From assembly GCF_014649115.1 (NCBI RefSeq), contig NZ_BMSK01000010.1:283050-347049 (forward strand): a DNA stretch of 64,000 bases, given 5' to 3'. This DNA is from Streptomyces eurythermus. Its GTDB lineage: Bacteria; Actinomycetota; Actinomycetes; Streptomycetales; Streptomycetaceae. The notes beneath the pieces are model-generated. The model was given only the letters and a program-made list of their open reading frames with translations, did not search any database and had not been told where the DNA came from. Shown piece by piece: positions 21,289 through 30,007 of the stretch (the stretch's first letter is position 1; every line of letters starts with the position of its first letter). The position numbers were made by a program, and so were the translations under genes.

Positions 21289-21738
21289 TTACCTCACCAG
21301 GAGGTTCAGCAGGCGCTCCGTCTCGGCGGCCGGGTCGGCGGTCAGTCCGGTGTGCACGGGGCCGGGCTGGACGATGGCGGAGCGGGGTGCGACCAGCCAG
21401 CGGTAGCGGCGCCCGGCGTCGTCACCGGCCGCCTGTCCGGCCTGTTCACCGCCCGCGCAGGTGCGCTCGATCGCGGCGAGCGCGGCGCGCACCCCGGCCA
21501 CGTCGGCGGCCGGGTCCAGGGCGAGCAGCCGGGCCTCGTCCAGGTGGGTGCGGGCGCCGAGGTAGCCCCGCGCGCGGCAGTAGACGACCACGCCGGCGTT
21601 GACGCACTCCCCGCGCTCCACCCGGGGCACGACCCGCAGCAGCGCGTACTCGAACACGTCCCGGTCGCCGCCCTGGCCCGCCCGGGTGATGTGCCGTTCG
21701 GTGACATGGCCGGCCATGTGGATGTGACGCTCGCTCAC
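21289..21738 (-). CDS. DUF3037 family protein
   Basis: A 149-residue protein with DVFEYALLRVVPRVERGECVNAG near the start, the hallmark of DUF3037 (FEYA..R..P...RGE..NVG). The function is unknown. Its GTG start overlaps the stop of the HipA-like gene by 4 bp (GTGA), so the two are translated together; this pairing recurs in other bacteria. The N-terminal ~20 residues (His-rich) are variable. Confidence 0.85.
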   Translation of the reverse strand: MSERHIHMAGHVTERHITRAGQGGDRDVFEYALLRVVPRVERGECVNAGVVVYCRARGYLGARTHLDEARLLALDPAADVAGVRAALAAIERTCAGGEQAGQAAGDDAGRRYRWLVAPRSAIVQPGPVHTGLTADPAAETERLLNLLVR

Positions 21739-22523
21739 TTGCCCTCCTCCGATCCGGTGCCGAGGCCGGTGATCCGCTCGGCGATGACGGCCGCGCGCGC
21801 GAGCAGCGGCCGCGCGTAGGCCCGGCGCAGGTCGTCCGGGGTGTCGAAGCCCGGCTCGCCCTCGAGCCAGACGTCCGGGATCTCGGCGGTGACCTCGGCG
21901 AGCAGGTCCTCGGTGACCCGGGGGGCGAGGTCGGCCGCGGCGGCGCGCACGTCCGGGGCGAAGCGGGCGAGGGCGTGGTCCGAGGCGTCGTACGGGCGGG
22001 CCGCCGAGGTCTCGGCGCCGGGCCAGTTGTGGTGCCAGATCATCGTGGCGCCGTGGTCGATGAGCCACACCTCCCCTTGGCTCACGAGCAGGTTGGGGTT
22101 GCGCCAGGACCGGTCGACGTTGTTGATCAGCGCGTCGAACCACACGATCCGGCCGGCCTCCTCCGGGCTCACTGGAAAGGCGAGCGGGTCGTAGCCGAGG
22201 GCACCGGACAGGAAGTCCATGCCGAGGTTGGTGCCGCCGCTGCCGCGCAGCAGGTCCTGCACCTGCTGTTCGGGCTCGCCGAGCCCGAGGACGGGGTCCA
22301 GTTCCAGGGTGACCAGCCCGGGCACCCGCAACCCGAGCCGCCGGCCGAGTTCACCGCACACCACCTCGGCGACCAGGGTCTTGCGGCCCTGTCCCGCGCC
22401 GGTGAATTTCATGACGTAGGTGCGGAGGTCGTCGGCTTCTACCAGTCCCGGCAGCGACCCGCCTTCACGCAAAGGTGTGATGTAGCGGGTCGCGGTGACC
22501 TGTTTCAACATTTCCCCGGCCAT
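21735..22523 (-). CDS. HipA-like kinase
   Basis: Protein of 262 residues related to the kinase domain of HipA. NNVDRSWRNPNLL carries the likely catalytic Asp and Asn, and WLIDHG the metal-binding Asp; RTYVMKFTGAGQGRKTLVAE looks like the nucleotide-binding part. HipA toxins phosphorylate aminoacyl-tRNA synthetases, but here there is no HipB-like DNA-binding partner and the only coupled gene is DUF3037, so a toxin role is open. ATG at 22523; an internal ATG at 22511 is possible. A small palindrome lies 20 bp upstream. Confidence 0.82.
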   Translation of the reverse strand: MAGEMLKQVTATRYITPLREGGSLPGLVEADDLRTYVMKFTGAGQGRKTLVAEVVCGELGRRLGLRVPGLVTLELDPVLGLGEPEQQVQDLLRGSGGTNLGMDFLSGALGYDPLAFPVSPEEAGRIVWFDALINNVDRSWRNPNLLVSQGEVWLIDHGATMIWHHNWPGAETSAARPYDASDHALARFAPDVRAAAADLAPRVTEDLLAEVTAEIPDVWLEGEPGFDTPDDLRRAYARPLLARAAVIAERITGLGTGSEEGK

Positions 22524-23102
22524 CCATCTTTCGAGCCTTGTGATCCACGGTGGATTCCGGAGGGGCGCGACATCAGGAAGCGCCCGTCAGCGGTGCCGGG
22601 GAGAATCCGGGGAGTTTCGGCCGGCATGCCGTTCTCCCTGCTCCCCGAGCAGTCCGTCGACGGCGGTAAGCCCCTTGCTTCCGGCCTCCGGCACGAAGTG
22701 AGCATAGTAACCCTCGGATCTCGGCTCCCTCCGGGAGGGCGAAGCACGGCCTTCCCTTGACGTTGTCGTCTGCGGGTGCCTCCGGAATCGGGGAAAACCG
22801 GGGCGGGATTCCGGCACGGATCCGGGCCGGGTGACCGGAACTCCGCGCGGCCGCCCCGCTGCCGGCAGGCGCTCCGCGGCGGCGAGTTCGACGCAGAGGG
22901 CCGGCCCCAGGGAGTGCGGCTCGGCGGTGTCCGGATTCGAACTCCCATCGAAAGGATATGGAAGCGGGGCGACGCTTCTCGGAGAACGAGACGGTCTGGG
23001 CGCGGGGGCTCTCGCGCACCCGCTCCGCCTTCTGAACGGCCGCGGCCGTGCGTCCGTACCCCAGGGCGGACCATGAGCAGCTCCGCCGAAGGGAAATGTC
23101 AT
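22524..23102. promoter_or_regulatory. Divergent intergenic region between HipA-like and Rieske genes
   Basis: No gene supported in about 580 bp. It contains ATCCAC-G-GTGGAT (22543-22555), a dyad just upstream of the HipA-like gene that could be its operator. A tRNA-like TTCGAA stretch at about 22927-22950 does not fold into a tRNA. The Rieske promoter must lie towards the right end. Confidence 0.4.
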
Positions 23103-23567
23103 ATGAGCAGCGCCTCGTCCCACCCCAGCGCCGGTCCGGACCGTCGTACGGTCGTGGCGGCGGTCGGAGCCGCCGGGCTCGCCGCCGCGCTGACCGCCTG
23201 CGGCTCGGGCGACGACTCCTCCGACGCCGGGTCGGCCGACGCCGGTGCCACCGCCACCGGGGCCGCGTCGGACGGCGGTGGCACCGCGCTCGCCAAGGCC
23301 GCCGACATCCCCGAGGGCGGCGGCAAGATCTTCAAGGACCACGGTGTGGTGGTCACCCAGCCGATGGCGGGCACCTACAAGGCGTTCTCCGCCGAGTGCA
23401 CCCACCAGGGCTGCGTGGTCGGGAGCATCGCAGGCGGCATGATCGTGTGCCCGTGTCACGGCAGCGAGTTCTCCGTGGCGGACGGCAGCGTGAAGAAGGG
23501 ACCGGCGACGAAGGGGCTGGCCCCGGCGCGGATCACCGTCTCGGGCGACGACATCAGGCTGGCCTGA
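23103..23567 (+). CDS. Rieske [2Fe-2S] lipoprotein, Tat-type signal
   Basis: Small iron-sulfur protein of 154 residues. The start DRRTVVAAVGAAG is a twin-arginine-like signal leading into LTAC, so the protein is probably exported folded by Tat and lipidated at Cys33. A Gly/Ala/Ser linker precedes the Rieske domain, whose ligands are CTHQGC and CPCHGSEF. It would carry electrons on the outer face of the membrane; the partner is not in the neighbourhood. The ATG at 23103 sits 8 nt after GAAGGGAA; the in-frame ATG at 23073 is less likely. Confidence 0.9.
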   Translation: MSSASSHPSAGPDRRTVVAAVGAAGLAAALTACGSGDDSSDAGSADAGATATGAASDGGGTALAKAADIPEGGGKIFKDHGVVVTQPMAGTYKAFSAECTHQGCVVGSIAGGMIVCPCHGSEFSVADGSVKKGPATKGLAPARITVSGDDIRLA

Positions 23568-23578
23568 ACCGGCCCGGC

Positions 23579-24223
23579 TCAGCGCTGTTCCCTCGGCCCG
23601 CCGAGACAGCCCAGTATCTCGTCGGTGGTCGTGACCGTGGCGACCAGCGCCAGCGTGTGGCGGAGCACCGCGGCCGTGTAGTCGGCGGGCACGCCCGCGA
23701 TGGCGTCGGCCGGGACCACGGCGGTGTAGCCGAGGTTGACGGCGTCGAACACCGCGTTGGGGACGGCCACGTTGGCCGACACCCCGGTGACGATCAGCAC
23801 CCGGCAGCCGAGGTTGCGCAGCAGGGCGTCGGCCTCCGTGCCGTGCAGCGGGGACAGCCCGTGCAGCCGCCGCAGGACGAAGTCCTCCTCGGCGACCTCG
23901 ATCGGCGGCGCGACCCGGACCGCCGCGGTGCCGGTCAGCTGCCGCACGGCAAGCCGCTCGGCGGCCCGGAACAACCGGGCGTTACGGCCGGCGCCCCGGC
24001 CGTCGGGGCGGCGCTCGGCGATCGCGTGGATCACCTGTACACCGCTTCGGTGGGCGGCGGCGACCAGCCTGGCCACATTGCGCAGGGCGCCCGAGGAGCG
24101 TGCCGCGCGGACCAGTTCGGGCAGGGCGCCGGCCGGGCCGACGACCCCCTGCTGGCACTCCACGGTGAGCAGGACGGTACCGGCGGGCTCGAGGAGTTCG
24201 CCGAGCTGCTCGTACGACGGCAT
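23579..24223 (-). CDS. Isochorismatase-like protein with degenerate active site
   Basis: Cysteine-hydrolase (isochorismatase) fold, 214 residues. The overall pattern is kept (VLLTVECQQG, PDGRGAGRNARLF, VLIVTGVSANVAV), but the triad is not: the Asp position holds Glu22, the Lys position holds Arg (118 or 119) and the catalytic Cys position in GVSxNVxV holds Ala153. Hydrolysis by the usual covalent mechanism is therefore unlikely, and a binding or regulatory role is more plausible. I recall similar Streptomyces proteins with the same replacements, so this looks conserved and not like decay. An AAGGGGG site precedes the ATG. It is divergent from the PPOX gene. Confidence 0.85.
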   Translation of the reverse strand: MPSYEQLGELLEPAGTVLLTVECQQGVVGPAGALPELVRAARSSGALRNVARLVAAAHRSGVQVIHAIAERRPDGRGAGRNARLFRAAERLAVRQLTGTAAVRVAPPIEVAEEDFVLRRLHGLSPLHGTEADALLRNLGCRVLIVTGVSANVAVPNAVFDAVNLGYTAVVPADAIAGVPADYTAAVLRHTLALVATVTTTDEILGCLGGPREQR

Positions 24224-24329
24224 GACGCGCCCCCTTGAAGACGACCAGTTCTCTTTTCTGACGTCATGTCAGAGGATCGGCGGGAGCACGATAAGTCTCC
24301 GACCCGACAGGGAGAAGAGAGGGGGCCGC

Positions 24330-24800
24330 ATGTCCGACACCCGTCAGCGCCGGGGCCGCAGGATCATGATGTCGCCGGCCGAGCTGGACGAGTTCCTCGC
24401 CACCCAGCGCACCTGCCGGATCGCGACCGTCTCGGCCGACGGCACACCGCATGTCAGCGCGCTGTGGTTCGCCTGGGACGGCACGTCGCTGTGGCTGTAC
24501 TCCGTGGTGCGCAGCCGGCGCTGGGCGCAGTTGCGCCGCGATCCCCGGGTGGCTGTCGTGGTCGACTCCGGGGAGGAGTACGGCGAGTTGCGCGGGGCGG
24601 AGCTGTCCGGCCGGGTGGAGTTCGTGGGCGAGGTACCGCGCCGGGGTGAGCTGTGCGCCGAACTCGACACGGCCGAGACGCTGTTCGCGCGCAAGAACTT
24701 CGGCCTGGAGGAGATGCCGCACGACGGCCGGCACGCGTGGGCCCGGCTGACCCCGGAGAAGATCGTGTCCTGGGACTTCCGGAAGCTGGGCGGAGTGTAG
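24330..24800 (+). CDS. Pyridoxamine 5'-phosphate oxidase-fold protein
   Basis: A 156-residue split-barrel protein (PPOX/FDOR superfamily) with RTCRIATVSADGTPHVSALWFAW at the N-terminal strand pair, which forms the flavin or F420 site in this group. Streptomyces members are mostly F420- or FMN-binding reductases of unknown substrate. GGGAGAAGAGAGGGGG precedes the ATG. Its stop is 3 bp from the stop of the convergent LysR gene. Confidence 0.85.
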   Translation: MSDTRQRRGRRIMMSPAELDEFLATQRTCRIATVSADGTPHVSALWFAWDGTSLWLYSVVRSRRWAQLRRDPRVAVVVDSGEEYGELRGAELSGRVEFVGEVPRRGELCAELDTAETLFARKNFGLEEMPHDGRHAWARLTPEKIVSWDFRKLGGV

Positions 24801-24803
24801 GGC

Positions 24804-25706
24804 TCAGCCGAGCCGCCGAGCCGCCGTCCGCAGGGCCTCCACAGCCGCGCGGATGGAGGGCCGGCGGTCGGCGTCCGCCCGCCAGATCACGTACACATGG
24901 CGGCGCACCCGCTGTTTGAGCGGCACGAGGACCACACCGTCGGGCACCGGGTGCCGGCCCAGCAGCGGTGCGATGCACACGCCCAACCCTGCGGCGACCA
25001 GCCCGAGCTGGGTGTGGGTCTCACCGGCGCGATGGCCGACGATCGGCTCGACGCCCTTGGACCGCAGGGTGAACAGCAGCCACTCGTGGCAGAACTCGCC
25101 CTCGCCCCAGGTGATCCACTCGTCCTCGGCGAACTCGGTCAGATCCACCTCCGCCCGGTCCGCGAGCCGGTGCCCGACGGGCATGGCGACATCGGCGGGG
25201 TCGTCCAGCAGGGGCGCCTTGACCAGGCCGTCGGGTACGGGCATCGGCTTGTTGTACCAGTCCAGCACCACCGCCAGGTCGAGATCGCCGCGGACGACCC
25301 CGGCGATCCCCTGTTCCGGTTCCAGCTCGCTGGAGCGCACCCGCAGCCCCGGGTGCTCGGTGCGCAGCGCGCCCAGCGCGGCGGGGAACAGGCCCCGGGC
25401 CGCGGTCGGGAACGCCGACAGCCGCAGTTCGCCGACGACCTGGCCGCGGTGCGCCTCCAGGTCGGACTCGGCCAGCTCGACCTGGGACAGGATGCGCGCC
25501 GCGTGCTCCGACAGCAGCCGCCCGGCGTCGGTGAGCCGCACGCCCCGGCCGTTCTTGGCGAGGAGCCGCTGGCCGACCTCCCGCTCCAGCTTGCCCAGCT
25601 GCTGGGAGACCGCGGACGTGGTCACGTGCAGCGCGTCGGCGGCGGCACTGACCGAGCCGTGCCGGGCCAGTGCGTCCAGGGTGCGCAGGCGCTCAAGGTT
25701 CAACAT
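24804..25706 (-). CDS. LysR family transcriptional regulator
   Basis: Regulator of 300 residues. The N-terminal winged helix-turn-helix (LRTLDALARHGSVSAAADALHVTTSAVSQQLGKLE) is typical and is followed by an effector-binding domain. It is transcribed away from an EamA transporter with 74 bp between the starts, the classic LysR arrangement, so that transporter gene is its most likely target along with its own promoter. The effector is unknown. Confidence 0.93.
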   Translation of the reverse strand: MLNLERLRTLDALARHGSVSAAADALHVTTSAVSQQLGKLEREVGQRLLAKNGRGVRLTDAGRLLSEHAARILSQVELAESDLEAHRGQVVGELRLSAFPTAARGLFPAALGALRTEHPGLRVRSSELEPEQGIAGVVRGDLDLAVVLDWYNKPMPVPDGLVKAPLLDDPADVAMPVGHRLADRAEVDLTEFAEDEWITWGEGEFCHEWLLFTLRSKGVEPIVGHRAGETHTQLGLVAAGLGVCIAPLLGRHPVPDGVVLVPLKQRVRRHVYVIWRADADRRPSIRAAVEALRTAARRLG

Positions 25707-25780
25707 GTAAGTGATCCTAAGAGGTACCAGGTGGGAAATCTCGATTGTGCTACGAGGTTGCCTCCAGCATCGTGGTGGCC

Positions 25781-26731
25781 ATGAGCACGATCAGCGCCCG
25801 CACTCGCAGCCGTACCCCCTCCCCCGCCGCCCCCGGCCCCGCCAGGAGCCGCGCCCGCCTGGACTGGCGGCTGCGCTTCGGCCTCCTGTCCCTGATCTGG
25901 GGCTTCAGCTTCCTGCTGATCAAGGTGGGCACCGAGGGGTACGCGCCGTTCCAGGTCACCCTCGGGCGGCTGGTGTTCGGCACGGCGGTGCTGGCGGCGA
26001 CGATGGCCGTGAAGCGGGAGCGGCTGCCGCGCGGAACCCGGCTGTGGGGGCACATGGCAGTCGCCGCGTTCCTGCTGAACGCCCTGCCGTTCTCCCTCTT
26101 CGCCTACGCCGAGCTGACGATCCCGTCCACCCTGGCCGGCATCTGCAACGCCACGTCCCCGCTGTGGGGCATGGCCCTGTCCCTGGTCGCGCTGTCCGAG
26201 GACCGGCCGACCCGGGTGCGCGTGGCCGGGCTCGGGCTGGGCTTCCTGGGCGTGCTGACCGTGCTCGGCGTCTGGCAGGGCTTCCACGGGCTGGACGCCA
26301 CGGGCACGGCGATGGCGCTCCTGGCCTCGCTGAGCTATCCGGTGGGCTGGATCTACGTCCGGCGGACGCTGGCCGGTACGGGCAACTCCCATCTGTCCAT
26401 GACCGGCGGGCAGTTGCTGCTCGCCACGGTCCAGCTCGCCGTGGTGACGCCCCTGTTCGCCGGCGTGCCCGGGCACTTCCCGCTCGTACCGCTGCTGGCC
26501 GTCGCCGCGCTGGGCGCGCTGGGCACGGGGCTGGCGGTGCTGATCCAGTACGGGCTGGTGGCCGAGGTCGGGCCGACCACCGCCCAGATGGTCACGTACT
26601 TCATCCCGGTCATCGCGACGGCGGCGGGGGTGGCGATCCTCGGGGAGTCGCTGCGGTGGACGACGCCGGTGGGGGCGGTGATCGTGCTGGCGGGCGCGGC
26701 GCTGACCCAGGTGCGGGGGAAGGGCGCGTAG
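25781..26731 (+). CDS. EamA/DMT family transporter
   Basis: Membrane protein of 316 residues with about ten hydrophobic segments in two EamA repeats (FGLLSLIWGFSFLLIKVG and TVLGVWQGFHGLDATGTAMALLAS regions). The family exports amino acids and other small metabolites. The ATG at 25781 was chosen because the residues before it look non-coding; a GTG at 25745 is in frame. Probably controlled by the divergent LysR gene. Confidence 0.9.
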   Translation: MSTISARTRSRTPSPAAPGPARSRARLDWRLRFGLLSLIWGFSFLLIKVGTEGYAPFQVTLGRLVFGTAVLAATMAVKRERLPRGTRLWGHMAVAAFLLNALPFSLFAYAELTIPSTLAGICNATSPLWGMALSLVALSEDRPTRVRVAGLGLGFLGVLTVLGVWQGFHGLDATGTAMALLASLSYPVGWIYVRRTLAGTGNSHLSMTGGQLLLATVQLAVVTPLFAGVPGHFPLVPLLAVAALGALGTGLAVLIQYGLVAEVGPTTAQMVTYFIPVIATAAGVAILGESLRWTTPVGAVIVLAGAALTQVRGKGA

Positions 26732-26884
26732 GGGCGAGGGACGCGTGAGGGAGGGGGCAGGGGGGCGTGCGCGGGTGCGGGCTCACCGTGGCTCGTCGCG
26801 CGGTTTTTCCCGCGCCTCTTCTCCCGGCCCCCGCCCCCCCGGTTCTCCCGTTCCCCTCTGGCTCTTCCGGTTCTCCCGGTCGCC

Positions 26885-28225
26885 TCAGCCGTAGACGCGG
26901 GCCGGGGACGGGCGGACGGCCGCCGCCACCGCGTCGGCCAGCACGGTGATGTCCGCCTCCGTGAGCGGTGAGACCGTGATGCGCACGCCCTGCGGGGAGG
27001 CCAGGCGGAAGCGGGCGCCCGGGGCCACCGCCCAGCCGTTCTGGAGCAGCCGGGCGAGGGCGCCCGTCTCGTCGGGGACCGGGACCCAGACGTTCATGCC
27101 GCTGCGGCCGTGGGCGGTGACGCCGCGCTCCGCCAGCGCGTCGACGAGGGCGTCCCGCCGGGCGCCGTAGGACCGGGCCACCGCCGCCCGGTCCACCGCG
27201 CCGTACGCCCACAGGTGGGCCACGGCGCGCTGCAGCAGCAGGCTCACCCAGCCGGGGCCGAGGCGCTGGCGGCCCCGGAGGCGGTCCACGGTGACCGGGT
27301 CCCCGGTGAGGACGGCCAGGCGCAGGTCGGGGCCGTAGGCCTTGGCGGCGGAGCGGACGAAGGCCCAGTGGCGGGTGACGCCCGCGAGGGGGTGCAGCGG
27401 CAGGTCGACGATGCCGTGGCCGTGGTCGTCCTCGATGAGCAGGGTCTCCGGGTGCTCGCGCAGCACCGCGCGCAGGGCACGTGCGCGCGTGGCGGTCACC
27501 GAGGCGCCGGTCGGGTTCTGCGCCCGGTCGGTGACGATCAGCGCGCGGGCCCCGGACTCCAGGGCGCGGCGCAGGTCGTCCGGGCGCGGTCCGTCGTCGT
27601 CCACGCCGACCGGGGCCGTGTGCAGGCCGAGCGCGGGGACGAGGTCGAGCAGGCTGCCCCAGCCGGGGTCCTCGACGGCGACCGTGTCGCCGGGCCTGAG
27701 GTGCGCGGCGAGGACGCGTTCGATGGCGTCGAGGGAGCCGGAGGTCACGGTCAGCGGGCCCGCGGGGACGCCGTCGGCGTCGAGTTCGGCGCGGGCGAGC
27801 CGGGCGAGGTCCGCGTCCACGGGGTCGTCGCCGTAGCGGACGGGCCGCCGGTCGCCCTGTTCGGCCGCCGCGGCGAGGGCCGGGGCCAGGCTGGGCAGCA
27901 GGGCCGGGTCGGGGTTTCCCGTGGACAGGTCGCGGCCGCCGGGGGGCACCTCGACGCGCAGTTCCTCGCGGCCGGTGGTGGCCGGCTTGGGGCGGACCCG
28001 GCTGCCCCGGCGGCCGGCCGTCTCGATCACCCCGCGTTCGCGCAGGATGCGGTAGGCGGCGGCGACCGTGTTCGGGTTCACCCCCAGCCGTTCCGCCAAC
28101 TCCCGCAGCGGAGGCAGGAGTTGCCCCGGTTCCAGCCCGCCCGACCCGACCGCCTGTTCGACGCTGGCCGCGATCTCGGCTGCGCCACGCCCTTCGATCC
28201 GATACTCTCCTAGCACAAAGCTCAT
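26885..28225 (-). CDS. MocR-type regulator (GntR HTH fused to aminotransferase)
   Basis: A 446-residue fusion: an N-terminal GntR winged helix (LPPLRELAERLGVNPNTVAAAYRILRERGVIE) and a class I/II aminotransferase-fold domain with the PLP lysine in RSAAKAYGPDLRLA and RAQNPTGASVT. MocR proteins sense PLP or PLP adducts and often control vitamin B6 or amino acid genes. The ATG has no ribosome site and the palindrome TGCACTAGTGCA ends 3 bp upstream of it, so the message is probably leaderless and autoregulated. The divergent PPOX-fold gene is the probable target. Confidence 0.93.
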   Translation of the reverse strand: MSFVLGEYRIEGRGAAEIAASVEQAVGSGGLEPGQLLPPLRELAERLGVNPNTVAAAYRILRERGVIETAGRRGSRVRPKPATTGREELRVEVPPGGRDLSTGNPDPALLPSLAPALAAAAEQGDRRPVRYGDDPVDADLARLARAELDADGVPAGPLTVTSGSLDAIERVLAAHLRPGDTVAVEDPGWGSLLDLVPALGLHTAPVGVDDDGPRPDDLRRALESGARALIVTDRAQNPTGASVTATRARALRAVLREHPETLLIEDDHGHGIVDLPLHPLAGVTRHWAFVRSAAKAYGPDLRLAVLTGDPVTVDRLRGRQRLGPGWVSLLLQRAVAHLWAYGAVDRAAVARSYGARRDALVDALAERGVTAHGRSGMNVWVPVPDETGALARLLQNGWAVAPGARFRLASPQGVRITVSPLTEADITVLADAVAAAVRPSPARVYG

Positions 28226-28227
28226 TA

Positions 28228-28239
28228 TGCACTAGTGCA
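28228..28239. promoter_or_regulatory. Palindromic operator between mocR-like and PPOX genes
   Basis: Perfect 12-bp palindrome TGCACTAGTGCA in the 38-bp space between two divergent starts, in an A/T-rich context. It is the natural candidate for the MocR binding site acting on both promoters. Confidence 0.6.
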
Positions 28240-28263
28240 ATAGAGATCGCCATGGAGGGGACC

Positions 28264-28944
28264 ATGCAGGGCACCACCGAGGAATCGCGGCCCGCCGCCT
28301 ACGCGCCGACCGGCCGGACCGTGCCGACGCGTTCCGCGGAGCGGGCGTCGTACGACAGGGAACTGGTGCACGCGATCCTGGACGAGGGGTACGTCTGCCA
28401 CCTCGGCTTCGTCCGGGACGGCGCCCCCGTGGTGCTGCCGACGCTGTACGGCCGGGTCGGCGAGCGGCTCTACGTCCACGGCTCGACCGGCTCCCGGCCG
28501 CTGCGGATGACCGGCCAGGCCGACCCGGGCCTGCCGGTGTGCCTGACGGTCACCCACGTCGACGGGCTGGTGCTGGCCCGCTCCGCCTTCCACCACTCGA
28601 TCAACTACCGCTCGGTCGTGGTGCACGGCATCGCGCACGAGGTCACCGACCCGGAGGAGCGGCGGCTGGCCCTGGACGCGCTGGTCGACCATGTCGTACC
28701 GGGCCGGGCCGCCGACTCCCGGCCCGCGAACAAGAAGGAGCTGGCCGCCACCGCGGTGATCCGCCTGGACCTGGAGGAGGTCTCGGCCAAGGTCCGCACC
28801 GGCGGCGCCAACGACGAGCCCGAGGACCTCGCCCTGCCGCACTGGGCCGGCGTCGTCCCGCTCCGCAAGGGCTACGAGGCCCCCGTTCCCAACCACGACC
28901 TGACCCCCGGCATCGAGCTGCCGGACTACCTGGCGGCACCGTAA
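28264..28944 (+). CDS. PPOX-fold flavin-binding protein
   Basis: A 226-residue pyridoxamine-phosphate-oxidase-like protein (FMN-binding split barrel, the nitroimidazole-resistance NimA/PNPOx_2-like type), with EGYVCHLGFVRDGAPVVLPTLYGR at the N-terminus and AFHHSINYRSVVVHG in the middle. The divergent MocR regulator suggests a link to B6 or amine metabolism. GGAGGGG precedes the ATG at 28264 by about 5 nt; the ATG at 28252 is an alternative. Confidence 0.85.
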   Translation: MQGTTEESRPAAYAPTGRTVPTRSAERASYDRELVHAILDEGYVCHLGFVRDGAPVVLPTLYGRVGERLYVHGSTGSRPLRMTGQADPGLPVCLTVTHVDGLVLARSAFHHSINYRSVVVHGIAHEVTDPEERRLALDALVDHVVPGRAADSRPANKKELAATAVIRLDLEEVSAKVRTGGANDEPEDLALPHWAGVVPLRKGYEAPVPNHDLTPGIELPDYLAAP

Positions 28945-28954
28945 CGGCGACGGT

Positions 28955-28982
28955 CCGCCCCGGAACCCACGGCCCGGGGCGG
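28955..28982. terminator. Bidirectional terminator between convergent genes
   Basis: 9-bp arms CCGCCCCGG / CCGGGGCGG with a 10-nt loop, between the stops of the PPOX gene and the EamA gene, which face each other. Confidence 0.6.
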
Positions 28983-28992
28983 CCACCGGTCA

Positions 28993-29081
28993 CACCGCGG
29001 TCGGCTCCGGGGCGGCCGGGCGGTCAGACCCGGTCGCCCGCGGAGGGCCGGCCGGCCGCTCGCACCGCGGTCGGCTCCGGG
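28993..29081. repeat. 19-bp direct repeat at the end of an EamA gene
   Basis: CACCGCGGTCGGCTCCGGG occurs at 28993-29011, after the stop codon, and again at 29063-29081, inside the last codons of the EamA gene, 70 bp apart, followed in both by CGGCCGG-like sequence. It looks like a small tandem duplication around the gene end. Confidence 0.6.
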
Positions 29082-30007
29082 CGGCCGGACGCGCGGGCCT
29101 CGCTCACGGCCAGCCCCGCGACGGCGCCGAGCATCAGCAGGGTGCCGGCCGCCGTGGCCCCCGTGAGCCGCTCGCCGAGCAGGAGCACGGCCAGTACGGC
29201 CGCGGTCACCGGCTCCAGCAGCATGATCACGGAGACGGTGGCGGACCGGACGACCGCCGCTCCCGCGAAGTAGAACGCGTACGCGAGGGCCGTCGGCACG
29301 GCGGCGATGTAGAGCAGCAGGCACAGCAGCCGGACCGGGTGGGCGGTGTGCGGGAGCAGCCCCTCGTGGACGGCGAACGGCAGCAGGCACAGGCTGGTCA
29401 CGGCGAAGGCGCCCACCGTGGTGCCGGCGGTGTCGCCGCCGCCGTCCCTCCCCCACCAGCGGGTGAGCAGGGTCATGGCGCCGTAGGCCGCCGCGGAGAC
29501 CACGGCGAGCAGCACCCCGGCCGGCCGGACGGTCGCGGCGGAGCCGCCCAGGGTGAGCACGGCCAGCCCGGCGAGCGCGCCCGCGACGGCCGCGGCACCG
29601 CCCGCGCCCAGCCGCTCGCCGAGCAGCAGCCGGGCGCCGAGCGCTATCAGCACGGGACCCGCGCCGAGGGTCACGACGGTGGCCACGGCCAGCCCGGTCG
29701 ACGCCACCGCCGCGAAGTACGCGGTCTGGAACACGGCGAGGGCGACTCCGGTGGCCAGGACCCTCCCGACCGCGCGGCGCGCCGGCCGGGCGGGGGCGGT
29801 GCGGCCGGCGCGCGGGCGCAGCAGGCGGCCGGCCAGCAGCAGGGCGAGCCCCAGCGCGCAGCGCCAGAAGGAGAGGGCGACGGCGCCCAGGTCGCTGGTC
29901 CGGTAGACCAGCGAGCCGGCGGCGCCCGCGGTGCCCCAGGTGGCACCGGTGATGATCAGGTAGAGCAGGCCACGCCCGACGGGCAGGCCGGAGGAAGTGT
30001 TCGACAA
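29024..30007 (-). CDS. EamA/DMT family transporter
   Basis: Membrane protein of 327 residues with ten hydrophobic segments in two EamA units (GLLYLIITGATWGTAGAAG at the start; LEPVTAAVLAVLLLGERLTG in the second half). Probably an exporter of small metabolites. The start codon is TTG at 30007 behind GGAGAG. It follows another EamA gene in the same direction after 195 bp. Confidence 0.9.
   Translation of the reverse strand: MSNTSSGLPVGRGLLYLIITGATWGTAGAAGSLVYRTSDLGAVALSFWRCALGLALLLAGRLLRPRAGRTAPARPARRAVGRVLATGVALAVFQTAYFAAVASTGLAVATVVTLGAGPVLIALGARLLLGERLGAGGAAAVAGALAGLAVLTLGGSAATVRPAGVLLAVVSAAAYGAMTLLTRWWGRDGGGDTAGTTVGAFAVTSLCLLPFAVHEGLLPHTAHPVRLLCLLLYIAAVPTALAYAFYFAGAAVVRSATVSVIMLLEPVTAAVLAVLLLGERLTGATAAGTLLMLGAVAGLAVSEARASGRPEPTAVRAAGRPSAGDRV

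Noticed and set aside
22927..22950. tRNA-like TTCGAA stretch on the minus strand
   Set aside because: The T-arm-like GGGAGTTCGAATCC has no pairing partner, and no anticodon or acceptor stem fits around it.
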